Shown: piece by piece, positions 1-6,016 of the stretch
Layout of the letters: each line of letters begins with the position of its first letter
How positions within the stretch are numbered: the first letter of the stretch is position 1
NCBI GenBank assembly: GCA_902496125.1
Contig: CABUZU010000085.1
Coordinates: forward strand, 1 to 8,214
Direction of reading: 5' to 3'
Length of the DNA stretch: 8,214 bases
From: an uncultured Lachnospiraceae bacterium
Lineage (GTDB): Bacteria > Bacillota > Clostridia > Lachnospirales > Lachnospiraceae
Program-made: the position numbers and the translations under genes
The notes under the pieces: model-generated
What the model was told of the DNA's origin: nothing
The model's input: the letters and a program-made list of their open reading frames with translations, nothing else
Databases searched by the model: none

Positions 1-113
1 CGCCACATTTCACGATATACTTTATTATATTTTGTAATATAGTCTTCAAAATAAGCAATCAACTCTTCGTTTTTTTCTAATCGAGTCTCTATCGTAAAAT
101 TTCGGCTAACCAT
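1..113 (-). CDS. tnpB: TnpB-type transposon protein, N-terminal part only
   Basis: This frame opens with an ATG at 113 preceded by a strong Shine-Dalgarno (AAGGAGG, about 9 nt upstream) and runs off the left edge, so only about 37 residues are visible. The peptide begins MVSRNFTIETRL and ends near YNKVYREMW. That resembles, from memory, the N-terminus of TnpB proteins of IS607/IS605-type elements, where a basic, aromatic-rich start leads into the wedge domain. TnpB is an RNA-guided RuvC-type nuclease related to Cas12; its guide RNA normally comes from the 3' end of the element, which is outside the window. The position just downstream of a resolvase fragment, separated by 20 nt, fits the tnpA-tnpB order of IS607 elements. 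The catalytic residues cannot be seen here, so whether the gene is intact is unknown. Confidence 0.6.
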   Translation of the reverse strand, partial: MVSRNFTIETRLEKNEELIAYFEDYITKYNKVYREMW

Positions 114-133
114 CTATTGCATCCTCCTTACAT

Positions 134-454
134 TTAATCGAATTTTTTCTTTTTTTCTAAATAATTCTCTAATTCTTCTAATTTCATATTTTCTTCAATC
201 AAAGATATCATATCTTCTACCAGTTCTTCTTGCGTTAATTTATTTAAAGTGCTATCTTTTACAACAATAATTTTTACATCATGAGCAAGAAATATCGTTT
301 CTAAATAATAAAATCCAAATCTTGTTAAACGATCCTTATACGTTACATATACGTTTCGAACTTCATTATTACATACCATTGTAAGTAATTTTTGAAAATT
401 TGCTCTTTTTTCATTTAGTCCAGAACCGACATCTTTTAAAACAAGAGGATTCAT
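134..454 (-). pseudogene. tnpA: IS607-type serine resolvase TnpA, N-terminally truncated remnant
   Basis: The 106 residues carry the second half of a resolvase catalytic domain. DVGSGLNEKR is at about 8-17, YKDRLTRFGF with the conserved arginines is at about 39-48, and QELVEDMISLI is near 75-85. IS607 TnpA normally has about 190-210 residues: a MerR-like DNA-binding domain, then a catalytic domain with the nucleophilic serine near its start. Both are absent here. Upstream in frame only eight more codons are open before a TAA at 479-481, so this is not a mis-called start. After ELVEDMISLI the expected FSARLYG-type helix is also missing and is replaced by a short acidic and lysine-rich tail, which suggests an internal deletion. 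The product is unlikely to catalyse transposition. It could be a defective ORF kept only as leader for tnpB. Confidence 0.72.
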
Positions 455-457
455 AAG

Positions 458-685
458 ATTCGGTACATTTTTTTCCTTTTACAAAGTTCTTTAAGCGATG
501 CTTGTAGACATAAGGCAGATATTAATGATTATTTTTCTAGCTTTGAGGAAATTCTTCCGCATTTAGATAAGCGATTTTTAAAATATTTCTCATTTGAAGG
601 GGAATATTCCTTCTTTCAACAGATTGATTATTCGAATATTGAACAGACGGGGGATATACTTAGAACTTCGTGGGAAGTGGAATAA
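458..685 (+). pseudogene. C-terminal fragment of an unrecognised gene, cut at the IS remnant
   Basis: A plus-strand frame is open from about 440 to a TAA at 683-685 and has no plausible start codon or ribosome site. The translation is protein-like, with a well-mixed composition: it includes FEEILPHLDKRFLKYF, then FEGEYSFFQQIDYS, and ends in RTSWEVE. I do not recognise the family. The frame begins at the boundary with the truncated resolvase, around 455-480, so it looks like the surviving tail of a gene whose front was lost when the mobile element inserted or decayed. The hairpin at 691-722 follows the stop immediately and may have been this gene's terminator, shared with pepT on the other strand. 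That it is a gene remnant is an inference. Confidence 0.38.
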
Positions 686-722
686 AAATAAGAGGTTTAC
701 AACAAATTTGCTGTAAACCTCT
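686..722 (-). terminator. Rho-independent terminator of pepT
   Basis: The 11-bp arms AGAGGTTTACA (691-701) and TGTAAACCTCT (712-722) are perfectly complementary around a 10-nt loop. On the minus strand the stem is followed by a T-rich run (TATTTTTATT), 12 nt after the pepT stop codon. On the plus strand it follows the gene fragment ending at 685 with a weaker T tail (CTTTACT), so it may work in both directions. Confidence 0.85.
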
Positions 723-734
723 CTTTACTAATTA

Positions 735-1964
735 CTATATCTCTTTCTTTTGCGCATACTTCTTTACAATTCCAATCATAATCTCCACGGACTTATCCAT
801 TCCTTCCACAGTCGTATGCTCATAAGGTCCATGTAGTGCAAATGCTCCAATTCCAAGATTAGGGCAAGGAAGACCCATAAAGCTTAATCTAGCTCCATCT
901 GTACCCCCTCTTACCGGTAGTACAATTGGCTCTAACCCTTCTTGTCTAATGACTTCTTTTGCATTATCAATAATATGCATATGAGGCTCAATCATTTCTT
1001 TCATATTTCGATATTGATCTTTTATCGTTAAGGTAACCGTACCTTTACCATATTTTTCATTTAACACCTTTGCAATATGCTTAACCGTTTCTTTTCTTGC
1101 CTCAAATAGTTCACTACTGTGGTCTCTAATAATATAGGATAGCTTAGCAGACTCCACATTTCCTTCCATAGAAAATAAATGATAAAATCCTTCATAATCC
1201 TCGGTCTTTGATGGAACTTCACTGGTTGGTAACATCGAGTTAATCTCCATTGCTACAAGCTGTGCATTAATCATCGTATCCTTTGCACTTCCTGGATGGA
1301 CATTAAATCCACGAATTTCAAAATCGGCACTGCAAGCATTAAAGTTTTCATAGACAATTTCGCCTTCTTCATTTCCATCCGCAGTATAGGCAAAATCTGC
1401 TCCAAAATGTTCGACGTCAAAATAATCTGCTCCGGCACCTACTTCTTCATCTGGTGTAAATCCAATACAAATCTTACCATGAGGAATCTTTTGGGTCAAG
1501 ATTCGTTCGACCATTGTCATAATTTCTGCAATTCCATTTTTGTCATCAGAACCTAATAGACTCGTTCCATCTGTTGTAATTAAGGTTCGACCTTTTAACT
1601 TAGAAAGATGAGGAAACTTAGAAACTTCTAATACTCGTCCACTATTTCCAAGCACAACATCTCCTCCATCATAATTTTCAATGATCTGAGGCTTTACTCC
1701 ATTGCCATTAAAATCAGGGGCAGTGTCCATATGAGCAATAAACCCAATACGTTTACAATGCTCATAACCTTCACTAGCTGGAATTGATGCATAAACATAG
1801 CATTTATCATCTACAAATGCATTGTCAACACCTAAACCCTTTAATTCCTCTACTAGAAGCTTTGCTAGATCAAACTGGCAAGCAGTGGTTGGTACGGTGT
1901 TTGAATGTTCATCACTTTGTGTACCAATCGATACATATTTTAATAATCTTTCATATGCTTTCAT
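735..1964 (-). CDS. pepT: Peptidase T (tripeptide aminopeptidase)
   Basis: This is a cytoplasmic dizinc M20B aminopeptidase that removes the N-terminal residue of tripeptides in peptide nutrition and turnover. It has 409 residues, the usual family length, and aligns without gaps to the Escherichia coli catalytic numbering up to residue 196. HMDTAPDFNG holds zinc ligand H78 with D80, GSDDKNG holds D140, PDEEVGAG holds E173 and E174, YTADG holds D196, and HGPYEH near the end supplies the last zinc histidine (H378). The start at 1964 is chosen over an in-frame ATG at 1985 because AGGAGGAG lies 6 nt before it and MKAYERLLKY matches the family start. The preceding ORF stops 11 nt upstream, so transcription probably comes from the promoter ahead of that ORF or from farther upstream. 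A terminator follows at 691-722. All key residues are present and the gene looks functional. Confidence 0.97.
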   Translation of the reverse strand: MKAYERLLKYVSIGTQSDEHSNTVPTTACQFDLAKLLVEELKGLGVDNAFVDDKCYVYASIPASEGYEHCKRIGFIAHMDTAPDFNGNGVKPQIIENYDGGDVVLGNSGRVLEVSKFPHLSKLKGRTLITTDGTSLLGSDDKNGIAEIMTMVERILTQKIPHGKICIGFTPDEEVGAGADYFDVEHFGADFAYTADGNEEGEIVYENFNACSADFEIRGFNVHPGSAKDTMINAQLVAMEINSMLPTSEVPSKTEDYEGFYHLFSMEGNVESAKLSYIIRDHSSELFEARKETVKHIAKVLNEKYGKGTVTLTIKDQYRNMKEMIEPHMHIIDNAKEVIRQEGLEPIVLPVRGGTDGARLSFMGLPCPNLGIGAFALHGPYEHTTVEGMDKSVEIMIGIVKKYAQKKEI

Positions 1965-1975
1965 AAAAACTCCTC

Positions 1976-2269
1976 CTAATACCAAAAATACCCTACTACA
2001 AAGCTAAATAAATATGGTGCTACAAATTTCTTTCTCATAATCATCAATGTTAATACCAACAGTCCTTGGAATATATAAGTCCAAGTTCCTAATGATACCT
2101 TAGGAAATACATCTGAAAATGCATAAGGAACACTAGATATTGCCGAAATTCCAGACCCCGAATAAAGCATTAACACGACACCAAAGCTGTTGATGATAAC
2201 CACCAATAAAAGTGCTAATTCCCCTCTGATTACTGGTAAACTACTTGTTTCTTCTTTCTTGTTTAACAT
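1976..2269 (-). pseudogene. Truncated YitT/YczE-like (DUF6198-type) membrane protein
   Basis: These 97 residues start at an ATG with a good ribosome site (AAGGGGG, 7 nt upstream). Three hydrophobic segments are visible: about 18-38 (LALLLVVIINSFGVVLMLYSG), 62-77 (TWTYIFQGLLVLTLMI) and 82-97. GISAISSVPYAFS and LGTWTYIFQ resemble the first half of YitT/YczE-type proteins, which normally have about 200-220 residues and at least five membrane segments. This frame stops inside what should be the third segment. The stop TAG (1978-1976) overlaps the first bases of the pepT Shine-Dalgarno, and no downstream half exists because pepT begins 11 nt later. The simplest reading is a deletion that removed the 3' half and joined the remnant to pepT. 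A small three-helix protein or a leader ORF coupling translation into pepT are alternatives. Confidence 0.62.
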
Positions 2270-2295
2270 TTTTTACCCCCTTAATTCAGTTTCTT

Positions 2296-2324
2296 AGTCT
2301 AAGCCTATTAAGGAGAAATTTCAA
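2296..2324 (-). promoter_or_regulatory. Possible sigma-70 promoter for the YitT-like remnant and pepT
   Basis: On the minus strand TTGAAA (2324-2319) is followed after exactly 17 nt by TAGACT (2301-2296, 4 of 6 matches). It lies in the 77-nt gap between the S8 protease and the YitT-like ORF. No convincing terminator is seen after the protease, so read-through is also possible. Confidence 0.4.
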
Positions 2325-2346
2325 GTAAGTTTTACACTAAGTACAA

Positions 2347-4044
2347 TCATCTTGGCAAACTATCTCTAACACAGAGTGCACCCCATCCTACTACCGAATT
2401 AGGATACACTTCATATCCTAGTAATTGTCTTGCACCTCGAATGAAATATGCCTTTAATTTTTGTCCATATAAAAACGGATCTCTTCCTTCTACGATTCCC
2501 CATTGCATCAGTAAAGCTGCTGCTCCTGTCACAAAAGGAGTCGCAAATGAAGTTCCTGTTACAGACTGATAGCCACCACCATTTGCAGTAGAATAAATAC
2601 CAACTCCCGGTGCTACCAAATCTGGCTTATTAACAGGTAAGAAACTCGTCGGTCCTCGTCCAGAAAATGTTGCATAGGTTTCTTTTAATGAATCATAGGC
2701 TCCTACTGTAATTACTTTAAGCGACGTTGATGGAATCGTTAATGTGTAATCCGGAGTGGGTCTGGTAAATCCAGTACCGCGATTTAGCGTTGCTGCTGCT
2801 GGAAGCCAAAATTGATAGATTCCCCGTACAATTTTAATTGGTGTAAGAAAAATTTTCCACACTCCACTGTCAATATAGGTACCATTCGGAATAAAATCAA
2901 TGAAAATCTCTTGCCACTGGGCATAAGGCAGCGGTCTTCCATAGTATACAAGTAATGTAACACTTCCAAGCCTATAACGCATCGTTTGAAGTTGGTCAGG
3001 CTCTAATGTAATTTGCTGTCCACCAGGATGGCGAAGTACAATTCGACAGGTATCCGAATAATATTTCCAAATCTGTAAGTTTAATGTTGCTTGATAAGTC
3101 GATACGGTAAACTCTCTATCATAAGTTTCACCTAAATTTGTTACTTCAAGCATCGTATGAATTGGACTTCCACCCTCATTTCCACTTCCTACACAAATGC
3201 TACACTGACCAATATCACTGACAAAATCTAAATATTCTTCTAACAAACTCTGCCCACTATGCGAACCATAATTCATACCAAAACTAATATTAATTGCAAT
3301 CGGTCGTTCTAACTCCATGGATAACCGAACTAAATAATCAACTCCTGCCATAAGCTGCGTTGTTCTTGGAAAATCATTGCTATCTGGTACTCCTAATTTT
3401 ACAATTACAAGTTCACTATCTGGTGCCATTCCAGTATATCGTCCATCCGATGCCCTGCCATTTCCTGCCACAATTCCTGCTACTGCTGTACCATGTCCAG
3501 TGCTTTCAAATTGTTTAGCCTTTTGTCTATCGTTTAATAGAATTTCATTTAACTCTTCTGCCAAATATTCCTTATCTCCTTGGTTTAACAGTCTAAGAAT
3601 CCTTGTCGTTCCATCTGCATTTCTAAAATCAGGATGCGTAATATCAATTCCTGAATCTACAATCCCTACCAAAACCCCCCGTCCTGTTAAATTTAATCCC
3701 CCACGTTGCTGAACTAGGTTTACACAAGAAGAAGCCTTCCCTTCATTTATCGCAAAATTCAATCTCTTTGGCATTTCTACAAAAATAACAGAAGGAAGAT
3801 CCGCTATCTTCTCCACTAATTCTTGTGGAGTGGTAATGATTGCAAATCCTCCTAGTAATTCAAGCACTTCGATTTCTTCCGAAAGTGCTCTTAGTTCATC
3901 TAAACTTTTACTATAACGGATAATTAAATTCCATCTTTGTTCATTTTTTGAATATCCCGTATCTAAAATTGCAGAACGTTCTCTTTCGGAATCGGTAACA
4001 GATAGACTAACATTTAAAAGGTTTTCTAATTTTTCATTGTTCAT
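2347..4044 (-). CDS. Csp-like S8 family serine protease (subtilase)
   Basis: This is a 565-residue subtilisin-like protease without a signal peptide. The catalytic triad is complete: D130 in GIVDSGID, H184 in GHGTAVAG and S499 in GTSFATP, with the oxyanion asparagine in GSGNEGG. Residues 1-100 form a prodomain-like region starting MNNEKLENLLN. A large insert of roughly residues 295-415, between the oxyanion motif and the serine, is rich in beta-strand and matches the jelly-roll domain of clostridial Csp proteases. In Clostridium species Csp proteins act in the spore and activate the cortex hydrolase SleC by cleaving its propeptide; several Lachnospiraceae carry extra paralogues of unknown target. 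Because all three catalytic residues are kept, it is likely an active protease rather than a CspA/CspC-type pseudoprotease. The start is set by the family N-terminus, as no Shine-Dalgarno precedes the ATG. A role in germination is inferred from the family. Confidence 0.9.
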   Translation of the reverse strand: MNNEKLENLLNVSLSVTDSERERSAILDTGYSKNEQRWNLIIRYSKSLDELRALSEEIEVLELLGGFAIITTPQELVEKIADLPSVIFVEMPKRLNFAINEGKASSCVNLVQQRGGLNLTGRGVLVGIVDSGIDITHPDFRNADGTTRILRLLNQGDKEYLAEELNEILLNDRQKAKQFESTGHGTAVAGIVAGNGRASDGRYTGMAPDSELVIVKLGVPDSNDFPRTTQLMAGVDYLVRLSMELERPIAINISFGMNYGSHSGQSLLEEYLDFVSDIGQCSICVGSGNEGGSPIHTMLEVTNLGETYDREFTVSTYQATLNLQIWKYYSDTCRIVLRHPGGQQITLEPDQLQTMRYRLGSVTLLVYYGRPLPYAQWQEIFIDFIPNGTYIDSGVWKIFLTPIKIVRGIYQFWLPAAATLNRGTGFTRPTPDYTLTIPSTSLKVITVGAYDSLKETYATFSGRGPTSFLPVNKPDLVAPGVGIYSTANGGGYQSVTGTSFATPFVTGAAALLMQWGIVEGRDPFLYGQKLKAYFIRGARQLLGYEVYPNSVVGWGALCVRDSLPR

Positions 4045-4049
4045 AATGT

Positions 4050-4078
4050 ATTCTATGATGTGTTTTTGACTGATATGA
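4050..4078 (-). promoter_or_regulatory. Possible sigma-E-type sporulation promoter of the S8 protease gene
   Basis: The minus strand shows TCATATC (4078-4072), then CATAGAAT (4057-4050), with 16 nt between the core ATA of the first and the second. From memory the Bacillus sigma-E consensus is an ATATT-like -35 and CATACAnT at -10; the -10 here differs by one base. The -10 ends only 5 nt before the ATG, so the transcript would be nearly leaderless, which agrees with the missing Shine-Dalgarno but is unusual. A sporulation promoter would suit a Csp-type protease. The match is from pattern reading alone. Confidence 0.3.
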
Positions 4079-4093
4079 TGGTAGAAACAACTA

Positions 4094-4179
4094 TGAGAAT
4101 CACGCTCCGCGAGATTCTCAAGTTATCGCGGCAGTCGCCAAGGTCTTGTGCAAGCACAGACTTTGGCTCGTTGCTCGCG
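4094..4179. repeat. Two-hairpin palindromic intergenic element beside tRNA-Met
   Basis: This segment is clearly richer in G and C than its surroundings and folds on either strand. Hairpin one (4094-4120) has an 8-bp stem, TGAGAATC with GATTCTCA, then an A.A mismatch, 3 more CG pairs and a TCC loop. Hairpin two (4137-4167) has GCCAAGGTC pairing with GACTTTGGC (one G.T pair), then a single-base bulge, 4 more pairs and a 4-nt loop. Two CGCG tetramers (4127-4130 and 4176-4179) flank hairpin two and could pair with each other. The compact, imperfectly palindromic design resembles dispersed palindromic repeats. Copy number elsewhere in the genome cannot be seen here. It may instead be a structured leader of the protease gene. 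Confidence 0.5.
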
Positions 4180-4180
4180 T

Positions 4181-4207
4181 AAAAAAGGAATAGCATAGCT
4201 ATTCCTT
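4181..4207 (-). terminator. Rho-independent terminator of the tRNA-Met gene
   Basis: On the minus strand AAGGAATAGC and GCTATTCCTT form a perfect 10-bp stem with a 3-nt loop (4207-4185), followed by a T run (4184-4181). It begins 7 nt after the 3' end of the tRNA, so the tRNA is a single-gene transcription unit. Confidence 0.9.
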
Positions 4208-4214
4208 CAATAAG

Positions 4215-4288
4215 TAGCGAGGGGGGGATTCGAACCCTCGACACCACGGGTATGAACCGTGTGCTCTAGCCAACTGAGCTACCTCGCC
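4215..4288 (-). tRNA. tRNA-Met (CAT anticodon, elongator type)
   Basis: The 74-nt minus-strand sequence folds into a full cloverleaf. The acceptor arms are GGCGAGG and CCTCGCT with a G1.U72 pair and discriminator A. The D stem is GCTC/GAGC, and the anticodon stem CACGG/CCGTG surrounds loop TTCATAC with anticodon CAT at 4254-4252. The T loop is TTCGAAT. The lack of three G-C pairs at the base of the anticodon stem argues for an elongator rather than the initiator; a tile-modified Ile tRNA (CAU read as k2CAU) cannot be fully excluded by eye. The 3' CCA is not encoded. The T stem, GAGGG with CCCCC, contains one A.C mismatch (window positions 4238 and 4224). It has its own promoter and terminator. 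Confidence 0.93.
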
Positions 4289-4337
4289 ATAATATTTATT
4301 GTCTGCATCAGAGTTATTTCTCATAAGCGACTCAATT

Positions 4338-4366
4338 ATTATACTATTGGATAGCTCTGTTGTCAA
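4338..4366 (-). promoter_or_regulatory. Consensus sigma-70 promoter of tRNA-Met
   Basis: The minus strand has a perfect TTGACA (4366-4361) and a perfect TATAAT (4343-4338) separated by exactly 17 nt. The expected transcription start is near 4331, about 43 nt ahead of the mature tRNA 5' end. Its -35 box lies only 16 nt beyond the stop codon of the upstream DUF1703-type gene. Confidence 0.92.
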
Positions 4367-4382
4367 GAGGTTTTTTATTTTT

Positions 4383-5960
4383 TTACAATCGCTCCATTAT
4401 GCACTCATGCACTTTGGTTTTCTTGTCATAGTTTATACCAACAAGCAAAATATCTCCTGTATATTGTAAAAGAGATGTCGGATATTTCTTTTCTCTAATT
4501 TGCTCAATTGCAGTTTTTGCATTTTGATTCCATTTTAACTCTACAAGTAATGCAGGATAGTCTTTTGCATACTCTTTTTTTGGAAGAAATACAAAATCTG
4601 CAAATCCTCTCCCAGTCGGAAGTTCTCTAATTGGCTTAAAATAATATTCCATCGAACTTAGGTAGGCAATAGTGAGAACACTGCTTAGAGAATTTTCATC
4701 ATTGTATTTAATTGTCGAAGCATATTCCATATGGATTTTTTCGATTCCTTCTACGACTGCCTCCTCATCCATATCAAGTGTTGCATTTAGTAATTCTCTT
4801 GATTGTCGCTCAAACTCATCCATCTCTCTCCAATGGCTCTCATCCACCGCCATCAAAAATTGCTCTCGAATTTCCTCATTTGGAATGAAAGCTGTTTTCT
4901 TTTCTCGATCATAAGCAAGATATCCCATATGAATCAATACAGTCAATACATCATCTTTATTGCGAAAAGATACCATATCATTTTTAAACGATATCGCATT
5001 TACTTTTACTCGCTCTCCCGATAACATCATTAAAATCGCCGTCTTTAACCCATCAAAGTTTCGAGCAATCAATGGCTGAATAGAATCATAGGTTCCTGTC
5101 TGCGACCAATAACTTTGAAATTCTCCCCTTACCATAAGTTTAGTAACCGCATTTGGATTGTATACATGATATTTTCCCAATGTATAGCCATCATACCAAC
5201 GCCTTACCTCATCAAAATCTTGACCATATTTTTGACAGAGTTCTCTCACTTCTTCTTCTGTAAAACCAATATAAGGAGCAAATTGTCCTGGTGCTAACAT
5301 TGTAAATTCTTGAAAATTATTCAGTGCAGACTGTGTCTTTACTTTTTTAATTGGTAAAATACCTGTCAAATATGCTAGATGAATAAAATCTGTTACTTGA
5401 CTTCCCTTAAACATTCTTCGCAAAAAATTAATATACTCTTCCTGCACTTTTTGGTTCGTTGCTTCATCTCGAATTAATACATCCCATTCATCAATAATAA
5501 CAATAAAGCCATTCCCAGTTTCTTCATAAATACATAACATTGCTTCTGGAAGATCTATTTCTTCTTGTAAAATATCTGGATACTCTCTTTTTAAGTCTTT
5601 GACAATTTCTTCTTGTATATCATCTACGATATGTTCCACATTGCGATCTGGCTTTATAAACCACTGCACATCAAAATGAATAACATCGTATTGATTGAGA
5701 TATTTTTTAAAATCTTCATCTTGGCTAATTGCAAGTCCTAAAAACATCTCCTTTGAATCACAGCCCTTGCTATAATAGGCCTCAAGCATTTCGGCTGTAA
5801 CTGTCTTTCCAAAACGTCTTGGACGACTGTTGCAAATAAATTTAAAATTCGTATCTATCACACGATTTGTGTACTTTAAAAGTTCCGTCTTATCTATATA
5901 AATTTCCGAATTTAGAGAATTTTGAAATGAACGATTTCCTTTGTTTATATATCTGCCCAT
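4383..5960 (-). CDS. AAA-ATPase-like / PD-(D/E)XK nuclease-fold protein (DUF1703 type)
   Basis: The 525-residue protein has the two-part layout of the AAA-ATPase-like plus PDDEXK_9 family, which is often present in many copies in gut Firmicutes and Bacteroidetes and has no firmly established role. The N-terminal part starts with YIDKTELL and has a P-loop-like RPRRFGKT at 46-53, which lacks the usual first glycine but keeps K52 and T53. A Walker B-like VIIDEWD follows at 154-160. The C-terminal part (about 450-525) carries the nuclease-fold residues D455 (GFADF), E474 and K476 (VELKW) and Q487 (EQIREKKY). Length is normal and no frame break is seen. The start at 5960 has AGGTGA about 5 nt upstream. 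It follows the DUF6273 gene by 44 nt on the same strand. I see no terminator between its stop and the tRNA promoter. Nuclease and ATPase activities are inferred from motifs only. Confidence 0.85.
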   Translation of the reverse strand: MGRYINKGNRSFQNSLNSEIYIDKTELLKYTNRVIDTNFKFICNSRPRRFGKTVTAEMLEAYYSKGCDSKEMFLGLAISQDEDFKKYLNQYDVIHFDVQWFIKPDRNVEHIVDDIQEEIVKDLKREYPDILQEEIDLPEAMLCIYEETGNGFIVIIDEWDVLIRDEATNQKVQEEYINFLRRMFKGSQVTDFIHLAYLTGILPIKKVKTQSALNNFQEFTMLAPGQFAPYIGFTEEEVRELCQKYGQDFDEVRRWYDGYTLGKYHVYNPNAVTKLMVRGEFQSYWSQTGTYDSIQPLIARNFDGLKTAILMMLSGERVKVNAISFKNDMVSFRNKDDVLTVLIHMGYLAYDREKKTAFIPNEEIREQFLMAVDESHWREMDEFERQSRELLNATLDMDEEAVVEGIEKIHMEYASTIKYNDENSLSSVLTIAYLSSMEYYFKPIRELPTGRGFADFVFLPKKEYAKDYPALLVELKWNQNAKTAIEQIREKKYPTSLLQYTGDILLVGINYDKKTKVHECIMERL

Positions 5961-5988
5961 TCCTTCACCTACTTTCTATATTGTCATT

Positions 5989-6016
5989 TTTATATTTTAT
6001 TATGTTAGTTTTTCAA
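5989..6016 (-). promoter_or_regulatory. Possible promoter of the DUF1703-type gene
   Basis: TTGAAA (6016-6011), lying inside the last codons of the DUF6273 gene, is followed after 16 nt by TATAAA (5994-5989). This would start a transcript about 20-25 nt ahead of the start codon at 5960. Because the region is very AT-rich the match may be chance, and co-transcription with the DUF6273 gene is the alternative. Confidence 0.35.

Noticed and set aside
1296..1556. An 86-residue plus-strand ORF opposite pepT
   Set aside because: It is antisense to conserved catalytic motifs of pepT and no family pattern is visible.
735..1985. A longer pepT starting at the ATG at 1985
   Set aside because: It would add MVLGGVF translated from the ribosome site itself. 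The ATG at 1964 has ideal Shine-Dalgarno spacing and the family N-terminus.
2293..2303. An 11-bp palindrome, CTTAGTCTAAG, overlapping the putative promoter ahead of the YitT-like ORF
   Set aside because: It could be an operator, but a single short palindrome in AT-rich DNA is weak evidence and no regulator is encoded nearby.
3377..3712. A 111-residue plus-strand ORF opposite the S8 protease
   Set aside because: It is antisense to the conserved catalytic region of the protease and has proline- and serine-rich shadow composition with no recognisable domain.
4053..4247. A 64-residue minus-strand ORF between the tRNA and the S8 protease
   Set aside because: It starts inside the tRNA gene and then runs through the tRNA terminator and the double hairpin, with no ribosome site. 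It is an open frame by chance over structured noncoding DNA.
4355..4384. A terminator after the DUF1703-type gene
   Set aside because: Only a 4-bp stem (CTCT/AGAG) could be formed and there is no T tract on the correct side. The bases are better explained by the tRNA promoter.
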